Shown here: one piece after another, positions 27,686 through 35,466 of the stretch | How positions within the stretch are numbered: the stretch's first letter is position 1 | How the letters are laid out: the number at the start of each line of letters is the position of its first letter | Assembly (NCBI RefSeq): GCF_050699915.1 | Contig: NZ_JBOHGA010000001.1 | Span: 112,075 to 176,074, forward strand | Length of the DNA stretch: 64,000 nucleotides | Direction: 5' to 3' | DNA from: Actinophytocola sp050699915 | GTDB taxonomy: Bacteria > Actinomycetota > Actinomycetes > Mycobacteriales > Pseudonocardiaceae | Translations under genes and position numbers: made by a program | The notes under the pieces: model-generated | What the model saw: the letters and a program-made list of their open reading frames with translations, nothing else | Databases searched by the model: none | Told to the model about the DNA's origin: nothing

Positions 27686-29047
27686 ATGTTCGAGAAGATC
27701 CTGATAGCCAACCGCGGCGAGATCGCGGTGCGCGTGCTCCGGGCGTGCCGCGAGCTCGGCGTCCGGACCGTCGCGGTGTACTCCACCGAGGACACCGACT
27801 CCGCCGTCGTGCGAATGGCGGACGAGTCGGTGCGGATCGGACTGGCGCCGTCGCGGCAGAGCTATCTCAACGCCGCGGCCGTGATCGAGGCCGCCCGGAT
27901 CACCGGTGCCGACGCGATCCATCCCGGGTACGGCTTTCTCTCCGAGGACGCGGACTTCGCCGAGGTGTGCGAGGCGGAGGGGATCACGTTCATCGGTCCG
28001 CCGCCGGAGGTGATGGCCCGGCTCGGCGACAAGACGTCGGCCCGCGCGGCGATGACCGCGGCCGGCCTTCCGCTGCTGCCGGGCAGCGTCGAGCCGCTCG
28101 CCGACGCCGACGCGGCAAAGCGCCTGGCCGACGACATCGGTTACCCGGTGATCATCAAGGCGGCCGCGGGCGGCGGCGGCCGTGGAATGTCCATTGTGGA
28201 GGATCCGGTCGACTTCGCGCGTAGCTACCAGCAGACCAAGGCCACCGCGCTGCAGCTGTTCGGTGACGGCCGGGTGTATGTCGAGCGGTATCTGCCATCG
28301 GCCCGGCACGTGGAGATCCAGGTGCTGTGCGACACGCACGGCAACGCGATCCACCTCGGCGAGCGCGACTGCTCGGTGCAACGCCGGCATCAGAAGCTCG
28401 TCGAGGAGACGCCCGCGCCCGGGCTGCCGGCGGAGCTGACCGAGCGGATGGGCGCCGCGGCCGTGCGAGGAGCGCTCGCCGCCGGCTACGTCGGCGCGGG
28501 AACGTTCGAGTTTCTCGTGGACACCGAGAACGACTTCTCCTTCATGGAGGTCAACTGCCGCATCCAGGTGGAGCACCCCGTGACGGAGGTCGTGACCGGA
28601 GTGGACCTGGTCGCCGAGCAGCTGCGGATCGCTTCCGGGGAGCCGCTACGGCTGCGCCAGGAGGACGTGCGGCTGCGGGGCGTGGCCATCGAGTGCCGGG
28701 TCAACGTGGAGGATCCCGAGCGCGGCTTCGCGCCCGCGCCGGGACGGCTCGAGCAGTTCATGCCGCCCGGCGGCCCGTTCGTCCGGGTCGACACACACGG
28801 CTTCACCGGCTACAAGGTGCCCGCGTCGTATGACTCGTTGCTGGCCAAAGTGATCACGTGGGCGCCGGACCGCGACCAGGCGATCGCACGGATGCGCCGC
28901 GCACTGGCCGAGTTCCGCATCCACGGTCCGGGCGTGCACACCACGTGCGCGTTCCTGGACAAGGTCCTCAGCACCCCCGACTTCGCCGAGGGCAAGCACG
29001 ACACATCCCTGGTTGCCCGGCTCCTCGAGCCAACATCCGTGCGGTGA
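27686..29047 (+). CDS. accC: Biotin carboxylase subunit of acetyl-CoA carboxylase
   Basis: The 453-residue product is a full-length biotin carboxylase: ILIANRGEIAVRVLRA at the N-terminus, the glycine-rich ATP loop AAAGGGGRGMS near residue 160, and EVNCRIQVEHPVTE near 286 with the catalytic RIQVEHP core. The ATG at 27686 follows GGGAGGGG and is preferred to a GTG at 27659 inside the end of accB, because homology starts at MFEKILIANRG. It uses ATP and bicarbonate to carboxylate BCCP biotin. It is the last gene of the rightward biosynthetic operon. Confidence 0.95.
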   Translation: MFEKILIANRGEIAVRVLRACRELGVRTVAVYSTEDTDSAVVRMADESVRIGLAPSRQSYLNAAAVIEAARITGADAIHPGYGFLSEDADFAEVCEAEGITFIGPPPEVMARLGDKTSARAAMTAAGLPLLPGSVEPLADADAAKRLADDIGYPVIIKAAAGGGGRGMSIVEDPVDFARSYQQTKATALQLFGDGRVYVERYLPSARHVEIQVLCDTHGNAIHLGERDCSVQRRHQKLVEETPAPGLPAELTERMGAAAVRGALAAGYVGAGTFEFLVDTENDFSFMEVNCRIQVEHPVTEVVTGVDLVAEQLRIASGEPLRLRQEDVRLRGVAIECRVNVEDPERGFAPAPGRLEQFMPPGGPFVRVDTHGFTGYKVPASYDSLLAKVITWAPDRDQAIARMRRALAEFRIHGPGVHTTCAFLDKVLSTPDFAEGKHDTSLVARLLEPTSVR

Positions 29048-29048
29048 C

Positions 29049-29074
29049 GGAGGCAGGGGTGGTTGCGCGCCTCC
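29049..29074 (+). terminator. Weak hairpin after accC
   Basis: GGAGGC at 29049-29054 pairs with GCCTCC at 29069-29074 across a 14-base loop, right after the accC stop. There is no T-run. It marks the plausible end of the long biosynthetic operon, and recognisable cluster content stops here. Confidence 0.35.
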
Positions 29075-29202
29075 ACGGTCGTGCGTCGCGCCGCCGGCTA
29101 CCCGGAAGGTTCGGCGCTGCCGACGTCCTCCGTCCGTAACGCCTCCGCACCGCGCGGCGCGTGTGCCCGCGACTGCCGATTGACGACAGCCAGCAGTCAC
29201 AG

Positions 29203-29434
29203 CGCCGCGACGAGCAACCGGTGCTTTGCGCATGATCGCGCCGGTGAGATCGGGCACCTCGGTCGCCTCGCGTACCCGCAGGATGCGGGACATCCCGAAC
29301 GCCCGCGCCTGCCATGCGCGGCATTCCGAGCAGGAACGAAGGTGCTCGTCAGTCTGCGCGGCGGGCGCCGGCTCGTTCTCGCCGTCCATTCGGGCCGACA
29401 GCGCTTCGCGACACGGTTCGCAGTCCACCAGCAC
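29203..29434 (-). pseudogene. Truncated zf-HC2 (anti-sigma-like) protein remnant
   Basis: From a GTG at 29434 about 77 codons resemble actinobacterial zf-HC2 zinc-binding proteins: DCEPCREALSARMDGE, then HLRSCSEC and AWQARA, which give the His/Cys zinc ligands. After about TGAIMRKAP the frame turns into low-complexity Arg/Gly-rich sequence that runs into the end of accC on the other strand. The usual C-terminal membrane part is missing. It looks like a 3'-deleted relic beside the cluster boundary. Confidence 0.55.
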
Positions 29435-29513
29435 ATGTTCGCAAGTGCTGTCCCTGAATGTGTGAGCTGTCCACGGATCTCCGCGCGGTCACGAAGAGCT
29501 GGCCAGTGAGCGC

Positions 29514-30065
29514 CTACCGCGCGGGCTGACTCCGGGGACGCCCAACCTGCCGTGCGCCCTGCCGCTGGCCGCGGCGGGTGAGACCGCGGGGTTTGACGAT
29601 GTTGAGGACGAGGGGCACGAGCAGGACGAGCAGGCCGCCGGCGGCGTGGACGAGATCTCCGCCCAGCGCGGTGGGATCGGTGGCCGGGTCGGCTGCGTGT
29701 TGAGCCAGTTGACTGATGTCGCGCAGGTGCAGCAGCAGGACCAGAGTGGCGAGCGCTGTGATCGTGAGGCTGATCAGGACCCAGTAGTGCCGGAACAGTC
29801 CCCACGAGGTGCCCAGTGACTGGACGATCCCGGTGACCAGCGACGCGACCGCCAGCGGGACGACGGCATACCAGGCGACCGGCTCCATCATCAGGTAGGC
29901 GGCACGCACCGCCTGAATGTCCTGGCCGCGCAATGCGACCGCGTTGAGCGCCAGGTAGGCAGCGATCGCGCCCAGCCAGCCGACCGAGGTCGCGACGTGC
30001 ACGGTGAGCCCGACCTTGCGCAGGCGCGGCCCCATGGTCATCCGAGTTGTCATCCGAGTTGTCAT
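29514..30065 (-). CDS. Four-helix membrane protein, unknown function
   Basis: The product has up to 183 residues and four hydrophobic segments (around VHVATSVGWLGAIAAYLAL, WYAVVPLAVASLVTGIV, WVLISLTITALATLVLLL and LLVLLVPLVLNIV) and a basic tail. The arrangement recalls small CopD/DUF2269-like membrane proteins of actinobacteria, but no diagnostic residue is visible. The start is uncertain. A 12-base tandem repeat at the 5' end supplies in-frame ATGs at 30065, 30053, 30041 and 30035, and the recognisable protein begins at the last. It lies downstream of a one-helix protein gene and is probably cotranscribed under the divergent TetR regulator. Confidence 0.75.
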   Translation of the reverse strand: MTTRMTTRMTMGPRLRKVGLTVHVATSVGWLGAIAAYLALNAVALRGQDIQAVRAAYLMMEPVAWYAVVPLAVASLVTGIVQSLGTSWGLFRHYWVLISLTITALATLVLLLHLRDISQLAQHAADPATDPTALGGDLVHAAGGLLVLLVPLVLNIVKPRGLTRRGQRQGARQVGRPRSQPAR

Positions 30066-30080
30066 CCGAGTTGTCGTCCG
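30037..30080. repeat. 12-base tandem repeat over a start codon
   Basis: GTCATCCGAGTT occurs three times in a row (30037-30048, 30049-30060, 30061-30072) followed by a partial fourth copy. Each unit adds Met-Thr-Thr-Arg to the N-terminus of the leftward membrane protein, so copy-number change would alter the number of start codons without shifting frame. Confidence 0.9.
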
Positions 30081-30256
30081 CGCTCGTCGACATCGACGAG
30101 CGGCGTGCTGAGGCCGGAGGACATGTGCCGGCCGGGGCCATGCTCGCCACCGTTGATCAACATCACCGCAACGACCAGCAGGGCGAGAACGGCCGCGATG
30201 AGTCCGGACACCTTCACCCAGCGCGGCACACCGGCGCTCGTCCCGTGTTCAGTCAT
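30062..30256 (-). CDS. Small single-pass membrane protein
   Basis: The 64-residue product has one clear transmembrane helix (VSGLIAAVLALLVVAVML) after a short polar N-terminus, then a His/Gly-rich segment (GGEHGPGRHMSSG). It starts at 30256, next to the TetR operator region, and overlaps the start of the four-helix protein gene. No named family is recognised. Small proteins of this shape occur next to DUF305 and copper genes in actinobacteria, so a role at the membrane with metal stress is possible; this is inference. Confidence 0.65.
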   Translation of the reverse strand: MTEHGTSAGVPRWVKVSGLIAAVLALLVVAVMLINGGEHGPGRHMSSGLSTPLVDVDERGRQLG

Positions 30257-30270
30257 GGCTCACAGTCTAT

Positions 30271-30306
30271 CGATACACAACGTCTCGTTCAATACATCTT
30301 GTATCG
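30271..30306. promoter_or_regulatory. Nested inverted repeats, probable TetR operator
   Basis: The divergent 76-base spacer holds CGATACA (30271-30277) and TGTATCG (30300-30306) as outer arms. Inside are AACG-TCT-CGTT at 30279-30289 and ATACA-TCT-TGTAT at 30292-30304. The arrangement overlaps both promoters and is typical of an autoregulatory TetR site. Confidence 0.7.
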
Positions 30307-30332
30307 GAAGTGTCGTCCCGTACACTCACGGC

Positions 30333-30926
30333 GTGCCGAGGCTGTGGACCGAGACCGTCGATTCGCACCGCCGCGAGGTGCGCGAAGCCATCCTGGGCAC
30401 CACCGCGGCGCTGGCCGCCGAGCACGGGCTGCTCTCGGTGACGATGTCGCAGATCGCCGAGCGGACCGGCATCGGCCGCGCCACGCTGTACAAGTACTTC
30501 CCCGACGTCGAAGCGATCGTGCTCGCCTGGCACCAGCGGCAGATCGCCAACCACCTCGAGCTCCTCGCCCAGGTCCGCGACCAGGCAGGCACCACCGACC
30601 AGCGCCTCGAGGCGGTGCTCACCGCCTACGCACACATCCACCAGCAGCGTGTCCGCCACCACCAGCACGCCAGCCATGGCGCCGAGCTGGGTGCCTTCTT
30701 GCACCAGGACGAGCACGTCGCACACGCGCAGCAGCAGGTCCATTCGCTGATCCGAGACCTGCTGACAGAGGTCGCCCACACCGGCAACCTGCGCGACGAC
30801 GTCACCACCGACGAGCTGGCCGGCTACTGCCTCCACGCGCTCAACGCGGCCAGCAGCCTCCCGTCAAAGGCAGCAGTCCACCGCCTCGTCACCGTGGTCC
30901 TCTCGGGCCTTCGCCCATCCCCATAA
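30333..30926 (+). CDS. TetR/AcrR-family transcriptional regulator
   Basis: In this 197-residue protein the N-terminal helix-turn-helix is clear (LLSVTMSQIAERTGIGRATLYKYF, about residues 33-56). The C-terminal ligand domain is His-rich (HIHQQRVRHHQHASHG), which could suit metal binding, although that is only a guess. The GTG at 30333 is the first plausible start after the operator. It is divergent from the small membrane genes, so it probably represses them and itself. Confidence 0.92.
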   Translation: MPRLWTETVDSHRREVREAILGTTAALAAEHGLLSVTMSQIAERTGIGRATLYKYFPDVEAIVLAWHQRQIANHLELLAQVRDQAGTTDQRLEAVLTAYAHIHQQRVRHHQHASHGAELGAFLHQDEHVAHAQQQVHSLIRDLLTEVAHTGNLRDDVTTDELAGYCLHALNAASSLPSKAAVHRLVTVVLSGLRPSP

Positions 30927-30934
30927 AAGTGTGT

Positions 30935-30962
30935 GCCTGCCGGACGGTGCTGAACGGCAGGC
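30935..30962 (+). terminator. Hairpin terminator after TetR gene
   Basis: GCCTGCCG (30935-30942) pairs with CGGCAGGC (30955-30962) around a 12-base loop, nine bases after the TetR stop codon. Confidence 0.6.
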
Positions 30963-31017
30963 GCATCAGGTCGATGCGACTACCGGGTCGCCGCCAACAC
31001 ATGTGCAGACATGCGTC

Positions 31018-31048
31018 GGTGGGGAGGACTTGTGGTTCCCTCCCCACC
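31018..31048 (-). terminator. Hairpin terminator after DUF305 gene
   Basis: A perfect ten-base stem, GGTGGGGAGG (31018-31027) with CCTCCCCACC (31039-31048), has an 11-base loop. It lies between the converging TetR and DUF305 genes, about 20 bases beyond the DUF305 stop on the minus strand, and may serve both. Confidence 0.7.
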
Positions 31049-31066
31049 GAACAGCACATCAGCAGG

Positions 31067-31681
31067 CTATTTGAGCATCTTCTGCATCTCGTCGATCTCG
31101 GTCTGCTGAGAGTCCGTGATCTGCTTGGCGAGTGTCGTGGCGTCGGCGTTGCTGCCTTGTTCGATCTGTGCCTGGGCCATGGTCAGCGCGCCCTGGTGGT
31201 GCTTGATCATCATCTGCAGCCACATCTGGTCGAACTCGGCACCGGTGGCCTTCTCCAGTCGCTGCATCTCCGCCGGGGTCATCATGCCCTCGCCTGACGC
31301 ACTGCCGTGATCGCCGTGGTCCATGCCAGGCATGTCCTCCGTCGACGTCGACTCGCCCCACGCCTCGAGCATCGACGTCATCTGTCGGATCTCGGGATCC
31401 TGCGCGTCCTTGATGCGTGCGGCGAGATCCTTGACCTTCGCATCGGCGGCCTGTTGTGCGGCCATCGTGGACATGTCCACGGCCTGCTGGTGATGCGGGA
31501 TCATCATCTGGGCGAACATGACGTCCTGGTCGTTGTGCTCGGTCGCCGCGCCACTCTCGGCCGGTGCCGACGTGTTTTTCCCGTGCTCGGACCCGGTGTC
31601 GTGGCCGGCATCGTCTCCGCCACAACCGGCTGCCAGCGCGACGAGCGCGGCCGCGCTGATACCGATCAGGTACTTCCTCAT
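31067..31681 (-). CDS. DUF305-family secreted lipoprotein
   Basis: This 204-residue protein has a lipoprotein signal and lipobox LAAGC, a low-complexity linker, then two DUF305 halves. Each half has a Met/His motif: MMIPHHQQAVDM near residue 59 and MMIKHHQGALTM near 160. The His and Met pairs and the intervening DMPGMDHGDHG segment fit periplasmic or surface metal binding. DUF305 proteins are often found with copper-resistance genes, as here. The fold is ferritin-like, and the exact function is not known. Confidence 0.93.
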   Translation of the reverse strand: MRKYLIGISAAALVALAAGCGGDDAGHDTGSEHGKNTSAPAESGAATEHNDQDVMFAQMMIPHHQQAVDMSTMAAQQAADAKVKDLAARIKDAQDPEIRQMTSMLEAWGESTSTEDMPGMDHGDHGSASGEGMMTPAEMQRLEKATGAEFDQMWLQMMIKHHQGALTMAQAQIEQGSNADATTLAKQITDSQQTEIDEMQKMLK

Positions 31682-31756
31682 GTCTATCCATCCTCGTGTT
31701 CGTGTGTCATCTGGCCGTCATCGATCTGCGGTCAAGTGACCGCCGGATGCGATGGC

Positions 31757-32182
31757 CTAGATGCGCAGCACGCACACCGAGGTGAGGATCGATCGTCCGC
31801 CGGTTCTTCGTCGCCGCACCCCTGTCGTGCGGAGGTACCACCGGGGAGCGAGTGCCGCGGGCGGAGTGCCGAACGCCAGTAGTAGACCGACGAGGAGCAA
31901 CCCGGCCGCGGCGGCAAGAACGGCCAGGCACAGGTGCAAGAGGTCGTGCCCGGTATCCGGACCGGGTGTCGGTGGATCGACGTACGAATGAGCGGGCGCC
32001 ACGGAGTCCATCGCGGTCTCTGCCAGAGAGGTGACGACCATCGTCCCGTGGGAGGCGGTGTGCGGCCCGCACGGTTCGCATCGCGCTGAGGCAAAAGCAA
32101 GGTGGTGCATGCCGATCACGGCAAGGGAGAGCACGCACAGCAGCAGCCACTGCCGCCACCGCGTGTCCGTGTCCCTCGGCAT
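31757..32182 (-). CDS. DUF6153-like membrane protein
   Basis: In this 141-residue protein a first helix (WLLLCVLSLAVIGMHHLAFA) carries the paired His that marks this family. It is followed by an exposed Cys/His loop (CEPCGPHTASHG) and a second helix after HDLLHLCLAVLAAAAG. Proteins of this family recur near DUF305 and copper genes in actinobacteria. No enzymatic motif is visible. The gene precedes the DUF305 gene on the same strand with a 75-base gap, so the two may share a transcript. Confidence 0.7.
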   Translation of the reverse strand: MPRDTDTRWRQWLLLCVLSLAVIGMHHLAFASARCEPCGPHTASHGTMVVTSLAETAMDSVAPAHSYVDPPTPGPDTGHDLLHLCLAVLAAAAGLLLVGLLLAFGTPPAALAPRWYLRTTGVRRRRTGGRSILTSVCVLRI

Positions 32183-32229
32183 GCCGACACCGTAGTACCA
32201 CCTCGCCGGCGCCGTGACCCGAAGCCGAG

Positions 32230-33190
32230 TCATTCGTCGACAGCCGGTCCAGCCGTTCGGACAGCCCGTCGATAGTGCCGAGCTGACCCATCGGCCGGAA
32301 CCGGGAGCGGCAGCCGTTTCAGTGCCAGGGCGTTGACGGCGACGATGATGCTGGAACCGGACATCGACAGAGCGGCGATCTCCGGGCGAGGTTCTGCCGC
32401 AGGCGCGTCGTTCACACCGTCGCCGACCATGGCCACCCTCTTGCCGGCGCGTGTCGATCCCCAACTGCCGGGCGATGCGCTCGCCGGTGGCAAGCATGGC
32501 GGTCCGGCCGCTGGCCGCCAGCCGCTAGCGTTCGCCGGCCAGGTCACCGAGGTCGATGCCTTCCCGCTCGATCAGCCGTCGGTTACCAACCACCACCCGG
32601 TGACCGTCCACCTCGGCGATGGCGCCGTGACCGGGCACGTTCTCGATCCGGTCGGCACGGTCCGACCGAAGGCCGCGGTCCTCGGCGTGGCGGACGATCG
32701 CCTGGGCGAGCGGGTGTTCGGACTCCCGCTTCACGCCGGCGACGAGCCGCAGCACATCCTCCTCGGTGAGGCCACTTTCGGCGCTGGCGGCGATGATGTC
32801 GGTGACCTCTGGCTCGCCCATGGTCAACGTGCCGGTCTTAGCCATCACGACGACGTCGATATGCGCGGCGGTCACCAGCGAGACGGCGTTCTTGAACAAC
32901 ACGCCACGCTTGGCGCCAAGCCCGGTGCCGACGATGATCGCTGTGGGGGTTGTGCAAGTGCGGTGTCGGCACCCACCTTCGTCGCTCGTACCCGCAGCGT
33001 GCCGTTCGCGTTGATGGTCGCGCCGATCACCGCTGAGCCGGGCGCCTTGTGTACCGGCAGGCTCTCACCGGTCACCATCGACTCGTCGACCTCGCTCTCG
33101 CCCTCCCCGACCACTCCGTCGACGGCGATCTTGGCTCCCGGCCGGGCCACCAGGAGGTCGCCCACGACGACCTCCGAGGTCGGTAAGCAG
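32230..33190 (-). pseudogene. Broken copper-type P1B ATPase
   Basis: Three overlapping frames carry ordered pieces of a CopA-like ATPase. The actuator domain is at about 33165-32900 (VDESMVTGESLPVHK). The phosphorylation site follows (KTGTLTMGEPEVTDI), then part of the N-domain with EHPLAQAI and GHGAIAEVDG. The hinge is at about 32430 (AMVGDGVNDAPA) and the last helix ends it. Frameshifts separate the pieces, about 60 codons between N-domain and hinge are lost, and the metal-binding and first membrane helices are absent. The phosphorylated Asp of DKTGTLT is Ala (MAKTGTLT), so even the intact part could not work. It is a relic of a copper exporter that once accompanied the DUF305/DUF6153 genes. 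Confidence 0.85.
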
Positions 33191-33284
33191 GCCTCTCAAG
33201 CAACGCGCCTTGACGGAACGCAGGACACCAGGGCTGACGCTCGCCATCGCCGACAGGTCGCCGGCCGGCGTGATCGGGATCCGG

Positions 33285-33896
33285 TCAGAGGCCAACGAGC
33301 AGCCGGACGGCAAACACACCGAGCACCACTGCCATGAGTCGTTGCAGTAGCAGCCTGGTACGCCCGGTCAGGACCCGTTCCCGCATTCGGTAGACCAACT
33401 CGACGAGGATGATCAGCCAGGCGCTGGCGAGACTGAGGTAGACGGCCGCCAACACCACCATCGTGGAGATGGGCGGCATGCCTGTCGGCACGAACTGCGG
33501 GAGGAAGACGAGCAGGAAAACCGCCGACTTCGCATTGGTAGCGGCGGAGAGAAGCCCGAGCGCGAATGATCTACCGCCTGCCGGCTCGGTATCCGGGCCG
33601 CGGGCCGTGGCCGGGCGGAAGGACTCCCACATCGTCCATGCGCCCCAGAACAGCAGTACTGTCGCGCCGGCGACCTGCACGGCGATGAACAGGCCGGGGT
33701 TGGTGCGCAGCAGCAGCGATACGCCGGTTATGGCAAGGCACACGTGCCCGACACCGCCGGTGATCATGCCGGCGGCCGTCGCGAGTGCGGGCGCGCGGCG
33801 AGCGGAGCGCAGCACCGTCTGGGTGATGAGTGCGGCGTCCTGTCCCGGGGTGACGATCACTACGAGCGAACTGACGAGGAAGAACATGCTGATCAT
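33285..33896 (-). CDS. LysE/RhtB-family amino acid exporter
   Basis: The 203-residue membrane protein has about six helices. The family motif near the N-terminus is TPGQDAALITQTVLRSAR and the loop with conserved Asn is LLSAATNAKSAVFLLVFLPQF. LysE proteins export amino acids or small amines. It is full length and is flanked by a broken ATPase and a hydrolase relic. No neighbour indicates a specific substrate. Confidence 0.9.
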   Translation of the reverse strand: MISMFFLVSSLVVIVTPGQDAALITQTVLRSARRAPALATAAGMITGGVGHVCLAITGVSLLLRTNPGLFIAVQVAGATVLLFWGAWTMWESFRPATARGPDTEPAGGRSFALGLLSAATNAKSAVFLLVFLPQFVPTGMPPISTMVVLAAVYLSLASAWLIILVELVYRMRERVLTGRTRLLLQRLMAVVLGVFAVRLLVGL

Positions 33897-33904
33897 GATT
33901 TGAG

Positions 33905-34039
33905 CTACGTCCAGAAATTCCGCAGGTGCTCAAAAACTACGTCCGGTTCTTCCAGGTGTCCGAACGAGCCGCTGCGCTCCAGCATGTGAAACTGCGCCTG
34001 CGGGGCGAACTCGACGAACTCATGGAGGTCGATGGTCAT
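33905..34039 (-). pseudogene. Alpha/beta-hydrolase C-terminal remnant
   Basis: A 44-codon frame from an ATG at 34039 reads like the end of an alpha/beta hydrolase, with MLERSGSFGHLEEPDVVFEH where the catalytic His of GHFGHLEEP-type motifs would be. The rest of the enzyme is absent upstream. It is probably a 5'-deleted relic. Confidence 0.4.
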
Positions 34040-34278
34040 TGCGCCTCTCCGGTCGTGGTGTCAGCGCCGGTAACACGCTGGGCAAGGTATGCGGCGAACA
34101 ATCGTGGAGTGGGGTGGCTGTCGTCCGTGTAGCGAAGCCCAGAGCGGATCTCAGATCCTGGTGAAGGCAATTAATCGTCCCGTTCGGGTGGCCCTGGGGT
34201 GTGAAGGGCCACCGCCGAACGCCCTCCCGGCCCACATGGGGCAACAATTGCCCTGCCACGTGGGCGCTCATGTGGCTC

Positions 34279-35187
34279 TCACAGAAGCTGATGGGCGGCA
34301 AAGGCTTCCTCGGCGCCGGGCACGTCCAGGACGCCGGCGGACCGGAACGTCCGCACGGTGGCCCGACAGACGTCCGCGTTGCTGCCCGTATCGGCGTATA
34401 CGTCGGCGACGACGGTCGCCGCGGTCGCGGCGTCCACACCGGACATGAGCAGCGAGGCACGGACCGGCTCGACATCCCACGTCAGGCATGCCTGGACTAG
34501 TGCTGGCAGGGTGTGCGCGACCGGCTCGCGGAGACGGTGGTCCAGATTGGCCCACAGCTCGTGGAAGAACTGGGCGAAGAACCGATGGTGGTGACCCTCG
34601 TCCTTGGCGTGGTCCCGGGTTAGATCTCGCACCACGGTGATCACCGAGGAGTCGTTCGGGATCTCGATCAGCACGGCGGTGATGAGGGTCTCGAACACCA
34701 CGGTCTGCAGCAGTGGCACCAGGGCGGGTTCGTCGGGCAGCAGGCGCCGCCCGGTCTCCTGGAGCCAGTCGACGATCCCGCCGTAGTGCCATGGTGGGAT
34801 CGCCACACCGGTGGCGGATGCGATCTGGTCGGCGAGGTCCAGGCTGTACAGCGCGTGGTAGCCCTCGTCGCAGTAGACCTTGAACGCGTCCAGGCGCCTG
34901 GCGTTCGGCAGATCCAGTCCCGCGCGGTTGTTGGCGATCAGCTCCGCGGTGGTGTTGACGACCCTGGTCTCCAGGTGCGTGGTCGACATCAGAAACTGGT
35001 ACAGGTGCCGGATCGTGAGTGCACGCCGCTGTGACTCCGGCAGGTCGGCGAGCACTTCGTGCGCGAGGTAGGGCACGAGGCGCTGGGGGTAGAAGACCTT
35101 GCCGGCGTCGGTCTCGTCGGCGAACATCCGGCGGATCCCGCTCCGCACTCCCGCGATGTCGTACCACTGGTGGAAGGGGCTGTTCAT
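34279..35187 (-). CDS. AurF-like di-iron N-oxygenase
   Basis: This 302-residue helical protein has ferritin-type di-iron motifs. A first Glu lies in the LETRVV region, CDEGYHALYS near 115 gives the first ExxH, another Glu sits in VFETLITAVL and DHAKDEGHHHRFF near 200 gives the second ExxH. Length and motif order match AurF (p-aminobenzoate N-oxygenase) and its relatives, which oxidise amines to hydroxylamine, nitroso or nitro groups. The ATG at 35187 overlaps the upstream fragment gene by four bases. With an adenylation domain and a class V aminotransferase upstream, it points to a small pathway that makes or activates an N-oxidised amine. Confidence 0.88.
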   Translation of the reverse strand: MNSPFHQWYDIAGVRSGIRRMFADETDAGKVFYPQRLVPYLAHEVLADLPESQRRALTIRHLYQFLMSTTHLETRVVNTTAELIANNRAGLDLPNARRLDAFKVYCDEGYHALYSLDLADQIASATGVAIPPWHYGGIVDWLQETGRRLLPDEPALVPLLQTVVFETLITAVLIEIPNDSSVITVVRDLTRDHAKDEGHHHRFFAQFFHELWANLDHRLREPVAHTLPALVQACLTWDVEPVRASLLMSGVDAATAATVVADVYADTGSNADVCRATVRTFRSAGVLDVPGAEEAFAAHQLL

Positions 35188-35456
35188 GACGTCTCCAACG
35201 CCCGGATGAGGCGGTTGATGCTGGTCGCGACGGTGCTGGCGTCGGTGGCGTGGCAGAGCCGGAACCGGCCCGGCTCCGGACACGCGAACGCCGTGCCCGG
35301 CAGGATTTTCACCCGGGCGGACCGCGGAATCCGTTGCCACAGCGCACGCTCGGCCGGGGCGAACCCCCAGATGCCGTGCACGGCCTGCTCACCCACCATC
35401 CTGTCGTCCCACGCTAGCGAGCGCTCCATGCTGCCCTCCTCGGCGGCTCGATCCAT
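35184..35456 (-). pseudogene. Class I/II aminotransferase C-terminal fragment
   Basis: This 90-codon frame has a second half matching the end of fold-type I aminotransferases: VKILPGTAFACPEPGRFRLC supplies the Arg that binds the substrate carboxylate. The PLP-binding body is missing. It still keeps tidy translational coupling to the N-oxygenase gene (ATGA) and starts ten bases after the upstream gene, so it may be translated. Either a deletion removed most of an aminotransferase or the remnant has been kept as a leader for the next gene. Confidence 0.6.
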
Positions 35457-35466
35457 GCTGATCCCG

